Shown here one piece after another: positions 9,332 to 21,299 of a stretch of 64,000 bases of DNA (position 1 is its first letter; every line of letters begins with the position of its first letter). This stretch comes from Melampsora larici-populina 98AG31 (taxonomy: Eukaryota > Basidiomycota > Pucciniomycetes > Pucciniales > Melampsoraceae). The DNA is taken from contig NW_006768796.1 in the NCBI RefSeq assembly GCF_000204055.1, positions 186,001 through 250,000 on the forward strand. Direction: 5' to 3'. The notes beneath the pieces were generated by a model, which was not told the origin of the DNA, ran no database searches, and saw only the letters and a list, made by a program, of their open reading frames with translations. The translations under genes were made by a program, and so were the position numbers.

Positions 9332-11577
9332 TCACTGGGTTGTCTTAGCGCTTCCTCCTCCCTTTGCACCTCCACTACCCGTTCCTGTCTGTGCTCCCAT
9401 GTTTCCGTGGCTTGTGCCCTCACCGAGGTTTGCGTTTTGTGAATACGATCCACCTTGATGGTGGCTTGGTTCGGACCAATTACCGTACCCGTTTTGGTGT
9501 TGGTATCCATACGTTTTGTACGAGGATTGATAATGTGGTTGTTGGTATTGTTGGTGCGGCGTGAAGAAGCTGCCTTGGTTCGGGGCTCCGTAGTTCCCGT
9601 AGGGGCTTCCGTGGTGATAGCCGGTCTGGCCTCCCTGGTTCGCGTAATATCCGCCTCTGCCTTGCCAGTTGCCGTTCCCCCTCTTTCCACGTCCTCTCCA
9701 ACCTACTGCACTCCTGTCTCGACCGTTTCCGGCTCCTCTTTGATTCTGGTTAGTCGAGGCGAACTGTCTCTTTTCTGCGCTGGAGGTTGTGCTTGTTGTT
9801 GTGGGGTTAGTGTTTGACTCCAGAGACTTTTGCCCCGTGGCGTAAGGATTCTCTGTGAAGTTCCTCTCTCCCGCTGACTCCGCTTTATCTTTGGCCGCTC
9901 GTAACAGGTCTTCTTGTAGCGCTCCGGCGTTGCACATCTCTTGCTTGCCTGATTCTCCGAGCTGGACTTGCATTACAAGTCTTCGTACCTGGTCGACCCG
10001 GCAGCATCAGTCTTCTGTCTTGTCTAACTTTCTTCACCTTTGGTGCTTACTTTCATGCAGTAGCGTAGCGCTACCATCCAGCACGCGGTGGATCGTCTGA
10101 TCTCTATGACGTTCTCCTTGTGCTTTTTCAGCATCTTGGCCGTCGTACCCATGTGGTATCTTTCTTCGACGTATCGTATAAACAAATCGATCGCATCAAT
10201 CCACTCTCCGCATGTCAACAGGAGCTTGTCTTTTGGGGTCAGGCCTGTGTAAGTGAAAATTTCGTTGCCTTCTTGCAACTCCTTCACTGACTTCGGCTTT
10301 TTTGTTCCGGCTTTGACGAAATCCTTGTCAATCCAGTCTAGATTGAACACCGTAAGTGGCACATATGCCCTAAGCTTTGTCATTCTTTGATTTATGCCGG
10401 CTGACAGTTGTAGGAGGTTGTTGTTTGAGAATTGCTTGTCGACAAATATGATCTCACTTTCAGGATCTACCAAGTCTTTGATATCGCGGTCTCTCTTCTT
10501 TGTCTTCACCGCTCGGGAGGTCACCTCGTCTTGTGCCGCGTTTTGTGCGTATTCATCTACCTCGCTCCCTCCTGCGATCAAAGATGCTGATCTCTGTCTA
10601 TTAGGGTGCGCCTCTAGTTGCGGGCTCTCGCGCATTTCGGCTAGTGTCGCCAGTCTTTTGGATCGTAGGGCTTCTGGGTCGTACGGTGGTGTCCCGTACA
10701 TCATCGTGAAGCCGTGGAGCATTGCTCTTCCGAGTTCTAGGTCGTCGTTTCCAAACGCCTCTACGATGGACTTCCACCACAGGTCCTTACTCCTGTTCCC
10801 CGGTGCCGCTGGTTCCGGTGGGTTATTGTCTGTGGCACATTCACACATGTATCAGCTGTCTGTTATCTTTCTTTCCCCACTGGTTTTTAACGGGTTGGTG
10901 GTCTTTCTCTAATGGGGTTATCTTTGACTCGTAAGTCTTTACGGTCAGATGTAGCTCTGCCTGCCTCGGTCTTTCCGGATAGTTATGCTGATTTCAGTCT
11001 TTTTGTCTATTTGTGGTCAGATATAGCTCTGCCTGCCTCGGCTTTGCCGGTGTCCTCGACAACGTGGTCTTGTATATCCAAAGGGACATATGGATTTTTC
11101 CATTTATGCAAGGATGTAGCTCCTGCTGCCTCAGCGGTTCGCTGGACCCCATAACATGCGGGGTGTGTAGGAAAAGAGAGAGGACTAGATGTATGTACTC
11201 GAAAAAAAGGGGGGGGGAGTTGTATATCTGTAGGGAAAGGTGGGGGTCTTACCATTTATTTTTATGCGGATCTTCGTGCTTGGTCGCTGCTCTCGTTGAC
11301 CTGCCTCTTCCATCTCCTCGTCTTCTTCTTCTGAATTTTCGGTCCGGCCTCCTGAACCTCCTTCACCTTGTCCGATCATGTTCCTCCCCTTTCCTTTCCC
11401 TGGTTCTGTTCTTGCGCTTCCGTCTTCTTCTTCTCCTTGCATTTCGTTCTTTTCTTCGCCATGTTCGTCTTCCCTTGTCTTGGATCTACTCCGTGTTGTC
11501 GATCCGGTTGCTCCTTCTTTCAGGGCCTCTTCTGCTAGCCTCCTTGACTCTGCTAACACCTCATCAAATGTTGCCAT
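9332..11577 (-). CDS. Gag-like ORF1 of DIRS-type element (3 exons)
   Basis: I read exons 11577-11253, 10829-10051 and 9988-9332, giving 586 residues. Intron 1 (11252-10830, 423 nt) has a GTAAGA donor and ends CCACAG; its interior holds partial repeats of a TAGCTCTGCCTGCCTCGG motif near 10955 and 11025. Intron 2 (10050-9989, 62 nt) has a GTAAGC donor, CTGAT and CCAG. Both splices restore one continuous frame. The N-terminus is charged (E/K/R-rich, coiled-coil-like). The middle part (about 110-370) is a globular domain with WWKSIVEAFGNDDLELGRAMLHGF and a Trp/Tyr-rich helical end. The C-terminal 150 residues are RGG-rich and then Gly/Gln/Tyr/Asn-rich, resembling a prion-like RNA-binding tail. 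No CCHC zinc knuckle was found. It presumably packages element RNA. Confidence 0.72.
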
Positions 11578-11727
11578 TTCTGATCTTTCTTCTTTCCGTT
11601 GTGATGATTTGTTTTCTGATTTGTTTTCTGCTTGGTTTTTCCGTTGAGTGTATGTTTCCTAAATGTTTCCAATTTATTTTATTTTTAAAATTTTTATAAC
11701 AAATATTTGAATAGAAAGATTAGATGA

Positions 11728-11870
11728 GTCGTGTTCAGCTTTCGAGAGTTCTGCTATCTGAGGTGGCGCGGTAGTGAGGGGGAGAAATTCTTTCCCATTT
11801 TACAATTGAGGATTTCCTCACTGGGGCCACCTCGCTATAAGCATATCTAGAACTCTCATCTGTACACGAC
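11728..11870. repeat. 143-bp imperfect palindrome
   Basis: The left arm starts GTCGTGTTCAGCT..GAGAGTTCT (11728-11752) and the right arm, read on the other strand, starts GTCGTGTACAGATGAGAGTTCT (11870-11849). Inner segments also pair: GAGGTGGC near 11759 with GCCACCTC near 11826, and CAGTGAGGAAATCC with a diverged partner. Almost the whole segment can fold on itself. It lies about 150 bp upstream of the DIRS gag start, so it may be the element's terminal inverted repeat or an independent foldback element. I could not find a partner at the other end. Confidence 0.6.
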
Positions 11871-14639
11871 TTCGTAGCCATGGACTTATGCACCAAGTCG
11901 TGCCTTTGTTGGTGCGTGCAATGAAAGTCTGGATTACAGTCTGCATGGAGCAAGGCATGTTGCCTGCCTACCTTACAACACCAGTCTTATGCAATGCAAC
12001 ACATTAAACACACTTTTTGTGCTTCTGCTACAAGAAATCAAGTGTGGACAAGCATAAGAAACACTCTTCTTACTCATATCTGTGATTAAGTCAAGATCAA
12101 GAGGATGTGATGTTCTGGCCTAATGTTGGATGCATTGAAGCAAGCTTTTAATAAATCCCACACAATAAGGAAGTTTTTATAAAGACACTAAAGATCCTTT
12201 ATTATTTCCCTCTTCAGTACAAATATCTATAAGGCCTTAGATAGCTATGGAAGAATGGACACATCTCAAAAGGGACCAGTGAGGATTGTTTCATCAATTA
12301 TCACCAAGACAGATCACTGTGTTGGTGATGATTGATGTGTAGGAATTCTTGATCAAAGGACACCACCGGCTATCCCTGCCAATGGGATGTAAGGGATGTA
12401 AGTGATATATGTTTGATATTCAGGTTGGTTGCCTTACATCTTGATCCTTTTTGATGAAAAGTCTCAATTCCATGTCTGACTAGATATGTGTACCATCAAA
12501 TATATGAAAACACAGAATAGATCACCAAAGTTATATGAAACAGCATTTTTGTACTAGATGCGGTCATGGGAAGGAATGCTTGTCATAGATACCCTACCAA
12601 AATAGGAGAGAAACATAGACAAATTACCATCTGATCAGTCCAGTACATTCACATGATTTGAATTGAAGAATGAACTCAAATCTTTGTCCAAATTACAAGA
12701 GCTTCTTGAATGAGAGAGATCGAAAATTTCTCAGCAACATTTCCATAGAGCAAGCTTCAGATTGGGTAAAACACCCAAAAAGTCTGTTTTTGTTTGACCA
12801 GTTGAAAACCCCACATGATCAGCTTTGGGACATGATGCTCAGCATTCAGAAGTCCAATCACTATTTGTAGACATGTGTTTTGATACTGAACCAATTTTTT
12901 GCTAAAAAAAACCTGTACAAAACCTGGAACTAACCATGTTTGCACCTAATCCTGGTTGCAAGAGCTGTTCAAAGAAACTTTTTTTGACACTCATCAAAAT
13001 CATTCACATCATGATTTGAATTCTTAATAAGTCAATCTCAAAACTCAACCTTACCCTGTCTTACAAACTTTCTTTCCAGTTACTTAAGACCTCATAAATT
13101 TGAGATCATAAACCTCCTGACTGATTTTATGTCATATAGTCTCTATTTTTGTTCTAAAATGACTATTACACTCTTCACTCTTGAACTAATTTTCAAAATG
13201 AGCAGTTTATTTTCTTCCAGCATGTGCTGGTTATACTGTGTGTGTTGATGGAGAAAGAAAAATTGGAACCAAATGAACAAAAAAGGCACAATTCCATTAG
13301 ATCATGTACAAATGGCCTCATGAGACGGAAAATGCTACCATCCAGAGCAACATATTTTTTTGCCTGTGCATATCTTATGAATTAGATTTTCTCAGATGGG
13401 CTTTCCTAGAATGCAGTGTTTGTGCTATGGGAATCTGCAAAAGTATGATCAAGTCTTTCTGTGTTCTTGAAAATCTCTTCATGATTTGCTCAATGAAATG
13501 TAATGTATCAAATGATTATGTAACATTTGGCTTCAGAGTACAAGATCTTCCTAATGCACACCCCCAAACGCCTTCATTCATGAACAAGCTGAAGCAGATA
13601 AATATGTGGTTTTCAAATGTTCAATATACTTTCACCGACTGTTGACCTTCAGATTTTGAGATACAATTTCTACTGCAGTATGAGTTTTTCTGTTGTAGAG
13701 GTCATCACTTGGCAAGGCAGTTTAGATGTTTTTCAAGGAAAAGGCCAAAGAAAGGGATGGCCACATGCAACAAAAAGATAACCAGGTCAGAGGCTTGCTC
13801 CAAGATCTTAAAGAGAGAGAACCTTATGATTTCAAAAACCTTATCATCCAAGACTTCATCCAAGCAGGTAGTGGAAAGCTTGCAAAACAAAACATATATG
13901 ATGCTTCTGAATCCATCCAATGTAGTACAGATCATTTCAAGATACTGTTTTCAATATGAGTCAACCATTACAGGTCCTTTCAAAGGCTTGGTAAGATCTT
14001 TCCTTATTCATCATGGACAATTTGGTATGTAGATTTGATAATTAAGACATCTTCCCACAAAATATAATCTACTGCGTTCTCCAAAGCTATCAATCAAATA
14101 TCTATTGTGTAAGACTTTCAGATTCTGTACATCTACTTGACTTTCTCAAAGTTCATATTTTGAGAATAATAAAATCAAGGTCAAAGCCAAGTGTGGCTGG
14201 CAGCGCTACCCAGCGCTAAAACCCCTGAAATGGGCAGCATAGTGGAACAAAACCACATTTGGTCGTGATAGCTTTACAAGTAGGTCATTTTTTGGGGGGC
14301 CCAAAAATAGTAGCTGAAAGCGTAATTCATTTCTGCTGTGCCTGGCAGTGTTGCCAGTGGAAAAAGTGTTTTTTTAAGTAAATAAAAAAATAGAACAAAT
14401 GGAAGGCAATTCCAATTGAACAAGTGTGAAGGATTTAACAACTTCAATGAGTGTATAGAAAACATGTATAAGTTGATTGAAAAGAGTGTAAAGAGATGAT
14501 CCATTACAATCAACTTGATCATAATTTCCTCACCCAAAAGGTCTTAACAAGTGTTTTTCTGACAAGTTTGTTGAGGTGTAGGTAATCCAACTACTTCATC
14601 AGCATTAGATTTCTCATTCTTTTTAGATGTTTTGAAATG

Positions 14640-15190
14640 GATTGATTATATCTTCTGTTGAGTTGGGTTTGAATTTAAGTTTGGTTGAAGGTGATGATGA
14701 TGGAATATCATTAGTTGAAAAAAGTAATTTAGGGGTTGAGAGTGTAAAAGGTGACTCACCAGTATTATGCAAATCTTCTCCTGAATCATAATGAATTTGT
14801 TTATCACATATTAAGAATGAAAAGAAAAAGTATCCAAGAAAATCAAGAAACATGAGTAAAGAATAGTTTTTAATAAGATTCAAAAAGGTGTATTGATGAA
14901 CTCACGACACATAAACTAATTTACAAGATTTCTCATCATGAAATGACCAGGTTGACAAGCGGATTCGCCTTCTTTAGCTGAAAAAGGATCATTAGGACTA
15001 TCCCTCAAACTATGTGATAATGATTTCCATTATTATTTTGGGATCAATTATGATTTTCTGGTTTTTCAAGTTTAGTATGTTTACATTTATGGATTGATTT
15101 AAAATGAGTAGGACTATTCAGAGGTGAAGAGATTGGGGGACTAGAAGGTTTGATTGAAAAATCAGCATCATTATCATCTTGAAACAATCT
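14640..15190 (-). pseudogene. Possible decayed Ser/Pro-rich protein gene
   Basis: On the minus strand three stretches look protein-like. They are DDNDADFSIKPSSPPISSP near 15180-15080, SLRDSPNDPFSAKEGESACQ near 15010-14950, and YDSGEDLHNTGESPF followed by a Ser/Pro/Asn-rich tail near 14800-14640. They are in different frames with stops between, and one boundary looks like an intron acceptor. The composition resembles a disordered nuclear or signalling protein. I do not recognise the family. It could also be chance in AT-rich DNA. Confidence 0.3.
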
Positions 15191-16320
15191 CTTATTAGAA
15201 AGTGTTGAGATTCAATGATTTGTGTGATTTCACACATTTTTAGTATTTTTTTCTTAGGATAAGACAAAGGTCAGGCAAAAATGATAAATTAAACAATTGA
15301 TGGGGATAAAAGATATAGGAATGGCAGAAACCTTTGTACCCTCAGTCCTCAGTCCACCAAAACCACGGGTCAAGAGATGATATCCCACCGGCACCATATC
15401 GATATGCCAAATGAAATTTCACAGAGTATGATCTAATAATCCAATTTGAGATCATATGTATTTGGCACCTTAGAACTGGATGGGTGGAGGTGGAAAGGTG
15501 TCTGATTGTTGATGAATAGTTTGGTGACTTGAGGGCTTGAGGTCAGATCAGAGGCTGCTGGAATCAAAAGTCAAAGGTAGCAACCGGTGGCTGATACAGT
15601 GGCAAAAGGCGCAGCGGGAAAAAAACCAGCTCAAAAATGTCAGCACAGGGTGTAGCTACCCGGATCCCACAAGTCCCGGGTCAGGAGGCAACAGTGCTGC
15701 GCACTTTGCACTTTTTCGTGTCATGTTGTGGGTGTGGCGCAAAAAACACGCTCTGTTGCGCCAATTTGTGGGCGCCCACGGTGTCAAATAAATTCACAAA
15801 ATCAGGTTCGGCGCACCTTTTCAAAAAACACACCAAATCTTTTGAGATCTATGTCCTGTCACCAATATTGGAGACTTGGATACTCACTGTGAGCTTTGAA
15901 GACAGCTCTTTTTAGCTTTTCTCACCTTGAAAAGGTAATTCTGTGGTGTTAGATAGCTCTAGCAATACAAACATAGAAAAAAACAATGCAAAAACAAAAT
16001 TTTGGTTGTTGGCGTTTTTTTGGTAAGAAAACATGCCCCGCGCACCAAGTGGGGCCTAGGTGCAAAAAATACAGAAAAAAATGCCTAGGTGTGCCTACAA
16101 AAATATCATTGTGTTTCTCTAATAAGTTCAGCTGGTGATAAATGAGATATGAAAAACACACATAATCAGCCAAAAATAAAAGTACTTCATCATGTAACAA
16201 GGAGTGTATGGATCAGGATTTGAGCGGTTGAAGGATAAGATGTCTTAAGATAGATTAAAAAAATGTCTAGGGTATAAGTGTCCCTACCATGAAATGCTAC
16301 TTATAATCTTGAAAACTTCA

Positions 16321-16407
16321 AAATACTTTCAGAAAGCCCTGCCTGAGGAGCACATCCTGGCAATTTTCATTGTTCAATTTTGAAGGCCTGGGAGGCCAAA
16401 GTACAAA
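16321..16407 (+). repeat. Dispersed repeat, copy 1 (copy 2 at 50121-50221)
   Basis: The two places share ACTTTCAGA.AGCC.TGCCTGA near the left end and CAATTTTGAAGG..TGGGAG..CAAAGTACAA at the right end, with a variable middle. Both are on the plus strand, 34 kb apart. This looks like a fragment of an unnamed dispersed repeat family. Confidence 0.5.
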
Positions 16408-18216
16408 TTTTTTCTTTTTGGCCTACTTGAACTCCCCTATATTTAAAGGGAACATATTTGATGTTCTACATGTGAAGTCCATGTCTTTCCACAAGTTCTT
16501 TCCTGTTCTATCAAGAGGAATCAGTTGGCTTGTTAAGACATGGGACGGTGTGGTTTACCCGTGGATGCTGGCCCTGGGCCTGAATTCGCAAGATGACAAT
16601 TTTTGGAGCAAGAGAGTACTGGTGGGTGGCCACACACACGGTGCTGAGCAATCCACTGGACTGCTTGCCTACTGCTGATACAGAGAAAATGATAACACAG
16701 CCCAAAACTTAACCCAGTGTCTGACAAGAGGGTGGTGGGCGTAAATTAAAATAGAAAGAATATTGAAAATAGCTAGATAGTAAAAATTGAAACAATAACC
16801 AAATTTTCTTTTAGAGAACTGTTTTTTGGATGAAAAAAGTTAAGTATTGAGAATCCTGTATGGATTTTGAAGTGTATTGAAGAATTTGTAGTGCAACAAC
16901 AATTTTGCTAAAGACAAAGTCTTGATGCGATCAAGAGGATGAAATCACACTGGGAAGTTACAAAAAGGAAAGCAACAGTGTTGAAGCTGGGAACCCATGG
17001 CTTGAATTCCCATTGGGGGCATGGCAACTTGGCTTCTTGATGCACCTCTTTTGTAAACTGTTTTCTCACACCTTTTTCCATGGCTGGGTTTCACTTGACT
17101 TACACATATTCCAATCTGTTAACACTTTGTGCCAACTCCTAAGAAAATCCAAATAGAAGGATTAATAAGAAAATGATTTCAATTTGATACACTTGATGTT
17201 CATCTGAAAATCAGATGAGAGATTTGAACAGTGATAGAAATTGTCATGATAATAAAAGTATGATAAGACAGCTTTGAATGAGGAATACTTGAGTTCAAAG
17301 ATAACTAAAAATTGACGAATGAAAATAATTCTGATCAATCATGATTTACTTCTTTTGTTAGAAACAAGGACAAGTACAAATTGAGGCCAATGATAAATTC
17401 TCAACATTTTAACAATGTGAGAGAAGGAAACAAAGTTTCACGGTAGGTGACATCATGAGATTCAATTGATTGACTGTGTATGAGATTTTTATAAAACACA
17501 TGAAGAGACAAACCGTATCAAGAAATTGAGACAATAATGGTGTATATGAATACAAAAAGAAACTGGGTATCAAATGATTTGCTGAGCTTGAAAAACTTGA
17601 GAATATCAATCAACTTCCCAAAATTAAAATGACTTCCATGTATCAATTGATTTGAGGTGAAAGTTTGAAGAAAAGCGGAAGAGGTTTGGCACATGAGGTC
17701 TTGGACCAAAAGCTTGAGCTTTTTATACTGCTAAAACACTGGATGACCCCGGAGGGCCTGAGCAGTATTGCAGTGCGAGAGATAAACCAGAGACCTGAGG
17801 GGCAGAGTACACTACAAATAAGAATACCAAAATGATAACCACAATGGGTGGGATGGTGGGAAACAAAAAAATTTCAACTAAAACAGAGATTAACTAAGAT
17901 TTTTTGTCAATAAAGAGCTGGATGAATACAAAAGTGGTAAACAATAATTGAAAGAGGAAACAGATGTTGAAACCTAAGATGAATGATAATACACATTTTT
18001 GCTGAAAACCGTCACAATGATTCTTTACCATGTCATACAGATCATTGGAGAATATGATAGAATAAAAACCGGAGAAAGATCTTTTGGATTCCAGGAACCT
18101 CACTAAGCCATCCACCTATTCCCTTTAGTTAAACCTTGTTCCAACTTACAAGAGGTATTCTTGCTCTGCACTTTCATGAATAAGGCTATGTAATTTCTAG
18201 ATAATGTTTGTCTAGG

Positions 18217-18422
18217 CACCGCCAACATATTTACCTCAGATTGAAAAATCCAAGGTATTATCGGATTACCAACCTCTGAAAGAAGCTGTCCAAGGTTTTG
18301 ATCCAAGGCAATTACCGGCGCAGAAGATTACCTTGGACAAAAGCCTCAGACAGACCTTGTCCGAGGTTTTACCTCCAATGATGCCTTGGATTCCACAACC
18401 CAAGGCATCTATGTTGGCAGTG
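18217..18422. mobile_element. 206-bp foldback MITE, CACYGCCAACATA termini, 3-bp TSD
   Basis: The left end reads CACCGCCAACATA and the right end, on the other strand, CACTGCCAACATA. Similarity continues inward through an AAATCCAAGG motif for about 45 bp. The element is flanked by AGG on both sides (18214-18216 and 18423-18425), a candidate 3-bp target duplication. CCAAGG/CCTTGG motifs recur inside. The CACT/CACC start and 3-bp duplication resemble non-autonomous CACTA (CMC) elements. No coding capacity. Confidence 0.6.
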
Positions 18423-18425
18423 AGG

Positions 18426-19886
18426 GGGAGTAGTTGGGTGTGGATCAGTGCAGCTGCAGAAGGTTTGAAAATATGGAATGTCTTTTGCTAAGTAGAGCAA
18501 ATATCAGAGACCAAGAATCATTCCCAGTAGCCCAAGTTGACCAGCAATGGGGCCCCAGGTGGCTGACCACCTCTAGTGCCCCAAATTGGAACAAAGGGGC
18601 ACCACAATCTGGGACTCCAGTAATTCAGCTCTGAACTCAATTTATACATTGATAATTGAAGGTAAAAGTATCTTAAAGACTAAATTTTCAAAGTTACTTG
18701 CATGAGTCCTATCATTACCTTGTCTGCAGGTTGAGTGATTTTGTTCCTTCCAAACCAATATGATGTACAATTTTGAACCTGTACACTGCCTGCTTTTCAT
18801 TCACATTGACCACTGCTTTTTTAATACCTTTGAATTTTCCACCCAACATACCAAGGTCCAATAGGTCAATTTTTCTACTGTCTTTGTTTCAAAAACAAAA
18901 GCCTTCAACATCAAATCACCTGTCACGACAAGGTGAAGATGAGCAATTGAGTCCATGACAATTAATCAAGGTCTGTTCACTGTTTCACCACCTATCCAGA
19001 CCAAATATATATCCATCTTATCATACAGCTGTCTGTTTGATCAACAGGTTCATATTGCCCCTCATACCACAATTCAAAGTTAATAAGATGATTCTCCTTG
19101 CACAGACGCCATTTCCTTACTTTGTAATGGAAATATCTTGGTCTCCTTCATTGATTCACCTGGTCTTATTTGTGATACACTCCCAACTATGGAATTATTT
19201 TGAAAACAATATACAATCAATGTTGTAGTATTTGTACTAGGTGCTGAGAACCAATTCACACTCTCACCCCAAGCCTTCTTGTGGTCTGAAAGTCAAGAGA
19301 AAGCCTTATATATGTATTTGTACTAGTAAATAAATGGAGTGGTACAGCTGTTTCAAAAATAAATGTTGCTGCTGTTGTTTTCATTTTTTTTCATATCTGT
19401 GGTCAATTGATATGCTGCCTGTCTAGGTTATTTAGCCCAATTGGGATCAGAAATGGAGCTCATGCAGGCTCAATCCTGCTCAAGTATTAGCATTGAGGGT
19501 TGAAGCTGGCTTTGGGCAAGCAATGTGATTCAACCTGGGGCCACGTTATCAGCCATTTCCGTGTTTTTCCTACCGGATTTAAAGTCATGAATATGAATAA
19601 ACTAAAATAACAACAACAACAACACCCACATGGATTTCTAAAACTGCTGTATTGAAAATAAAATCTTTGGCTTAAAGAAGGATTTGAGAACAATTTAGAA
19701 GACTTAGTCCGGGTACTTGGGCAGAAATAACTGAATTGGGTCATTTGTTGATTCTCAAGATGCTATCATACCAGCTCAAGTGTAGTAAATGCACCTTTGA
19801 TCCTTTTGATCATTCAAAAAGTTCTTGTTTTTCATTTGTCTTCTTACATTGATTGATTTCTAAATTACAGCCAACTCAGACTTGCA
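18426..19886. other. Intergenic with short repeated segment
   Basis: No gene recognised. At about 18552-18585 a segment containing CAGGTGGCTGACCACC and CTCTAGTGCCCCAA recurs in inverse orientation at 27531-27566. A short AAC-type microsatellite lies at about 19611-19624. Confidence 0.45.
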
Positions 19887-21299
19887 CTAGTCATTTTGGC
19901 TATCAACTAAATCCATAGTTAATGGCAGCGGGTATTTGTTCTTTACAGTCAGATCGTTAAGCTTCCTATAGTTGAAGCAAGGACATAAGTTGCCATCCTT
20001 CTTCCCTGTGAAGAGTACAGGGGCAGCCCATGGAGACATAGTGCGACAGATTGTGCCATTTTCCAGTCCAGTGGTGATCATCTCGTCTAGAACAGCATTT
20101 TCAGCTGGTGACAGAGGGATTATTCGACTCGCCTGTGGTTGAGCTCCGGGGATCAAGTCAACTTGGAAATCGTATTGTTGTCTAGGGGGTAGTCTCTGTG
20201 TGTTCAATTTCTTGAACACATGTAAGTGTCGGTGGTAGTAGGATGGGACCATCTCCTCAAGGGTTTTCACCGGTGCTGATTTCTTTTCGTTGGCTGCTAG
20301 TCGTGCTGATGTGGACCAAGATGTCTTTGCGGCGTTGATGTGTGGATTCAAGCTATTCAAAGGGTAACAAGGCTTGCTAGCTGTACAAAAGGTATTACAA
20401 AATGGAACGGTGGCACACTCACATTGCGGGGGCAGTAAAATGTCTGGTAAGATGTTAGCCCCCTCGTCACTTTTCCTTGCGTGCCCCTTGGGCTCCAACT
20501 TGGGATCTTCAGGGTTTTGGGTCGGATTGGACGAGACCGTGATCACAGTTGCAATGTCTGTATTGTCTACAGTGACTGGCTCGGCTTCGGATGGTTGTTG
20601 TTGAACAATAATGTCTTCTAGTCCTGGTTCTGATACATTAGTGGGAGAAAGATGGTTGTCATCTGATACAACATGGGTATTATGGTCTGTGAGGTCGAAC
20701 TCACATTGCAGGGATGTTAACGTGTCAGGATTGACACACATCCCCTTGTAACTGCTCCTAGCGTCCCCCGTAGGGTCCAATAAATGGCCATCCAAGGGTT
20801 CGGTCGGGCAATACAAAGCTGTTGACATAGCTGCAATGCGTTTGGCAGCACAGGACACTGTGCCCTGCTGCCAGTCAATGAGGTCAGAATTGGTCTTGAT
20901 CCACGGCATTCCCAGGATGCCGTTGTAGGAGTCTTTGAGTTGAGTGATGATGAAAGGTGTAATTGTTGTGTCGGAGTTGATAAAGAGTTTTGTTTTGAAA
21001 GAAGATTGGCTCTTGGATCTGTCAAACCTGGTTATTGCTTGAATGTAAGGATCTGTGTTCTCAATCAGGCCAGTCTTATTGGCAAAGGACTCACTCAGCA
21101 CGTCATGTGTGGCTCCAGAGTCAATGAGAAAATTGGCCAAATAGACGTGAGTAGTTGTGGCTCGGGGGTTTTGGGATTTGGACAAATAGGTGCGTAAAAA
21201 TATACATGGATTGTCTGAATTGCATGATAACATTCTACTAGAACCCACACTAATGTCTGATGAATCCCCCAGTTGGCTCAGGAATGGCACAACCGTCAT
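19887..21299 (-). pseudogene. Gypsy pol fragment: protease and RT fingers
   Basis: A 470-residue frame overlapping the gag end by 4 nt in a different frame. [16 protein letters not shown] (about residue 57-72) is the aspartic protease active site and [10 protein letters not shown] its partner motif. After a variable linker, residues of about 340-465 match the start of Ty3/Gypsy [21 protein letters not shown], then IICRTM-like [21 protein letters not shown] and [13 protein letters not shown]. The frame ends before the first catalytic Asp region is complete, in DLVDSQND. No downstream RT, RNase H or integrase sequence was seen below 19887. Confidence 0.75.

Larger units (their letters stand above)
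5952..11577 (-). mobile_element. DIRS/Ngaro-type tyrosine-recombinase retrotransposon
   Basis: Three genes lie in the order gag (11577-9332), reverse transcriptase-RNase H (8736-7126) and tyrosine recombinase (7123-5952), all on the minus strand. This order, with a tyrosine recombinase replacing a DDE integrase, is diagnostic of the DIRS order. No N6-adenine methyltransferase domain was seen after RNase H, which fits Ngaro-like elements better than classical DIRS1. The RT stop (TAG 7128-7126) lies 2 nt upstream of the recombinase ATG, so the two genes sit end to end. The coordinates given are coding limits only. True ends (inverted or split direct repeats) were not identified; the element probably extends on both sides. 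The RT carries a damaged active site, so this copy is probably not autonomous. Confidence 0.85.
11871..18216. other. Gene-poor AT-rich region
   Basis: About 6 kb with no convincing intact gene. Short open frames (for example 12670-12870 and 13726-13959, the latter Lys/Gln/Glu-rich and coiled-coil-like) show no family motif I recognise. One possible decayed gene and one dispersed repeat inside it are listed separately. This is probably old transposon and pseudogene remains. Confidence 0.5.

Noticed and set aside
11013..11699. 228-codon Leu/Ser-rich plus-strand frame
   Set aside because: Antisense to the acidic first gag exon; the hydrophobic look is what an E/K-rich reading frame gives in reverse.
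14190..14364. Possible inverted-repeat element with CTGGCAGCGCT and CTGGCAACACT arms
   Set aside because: Arms match at only about 16 of 22 positions and no target duplication was found.
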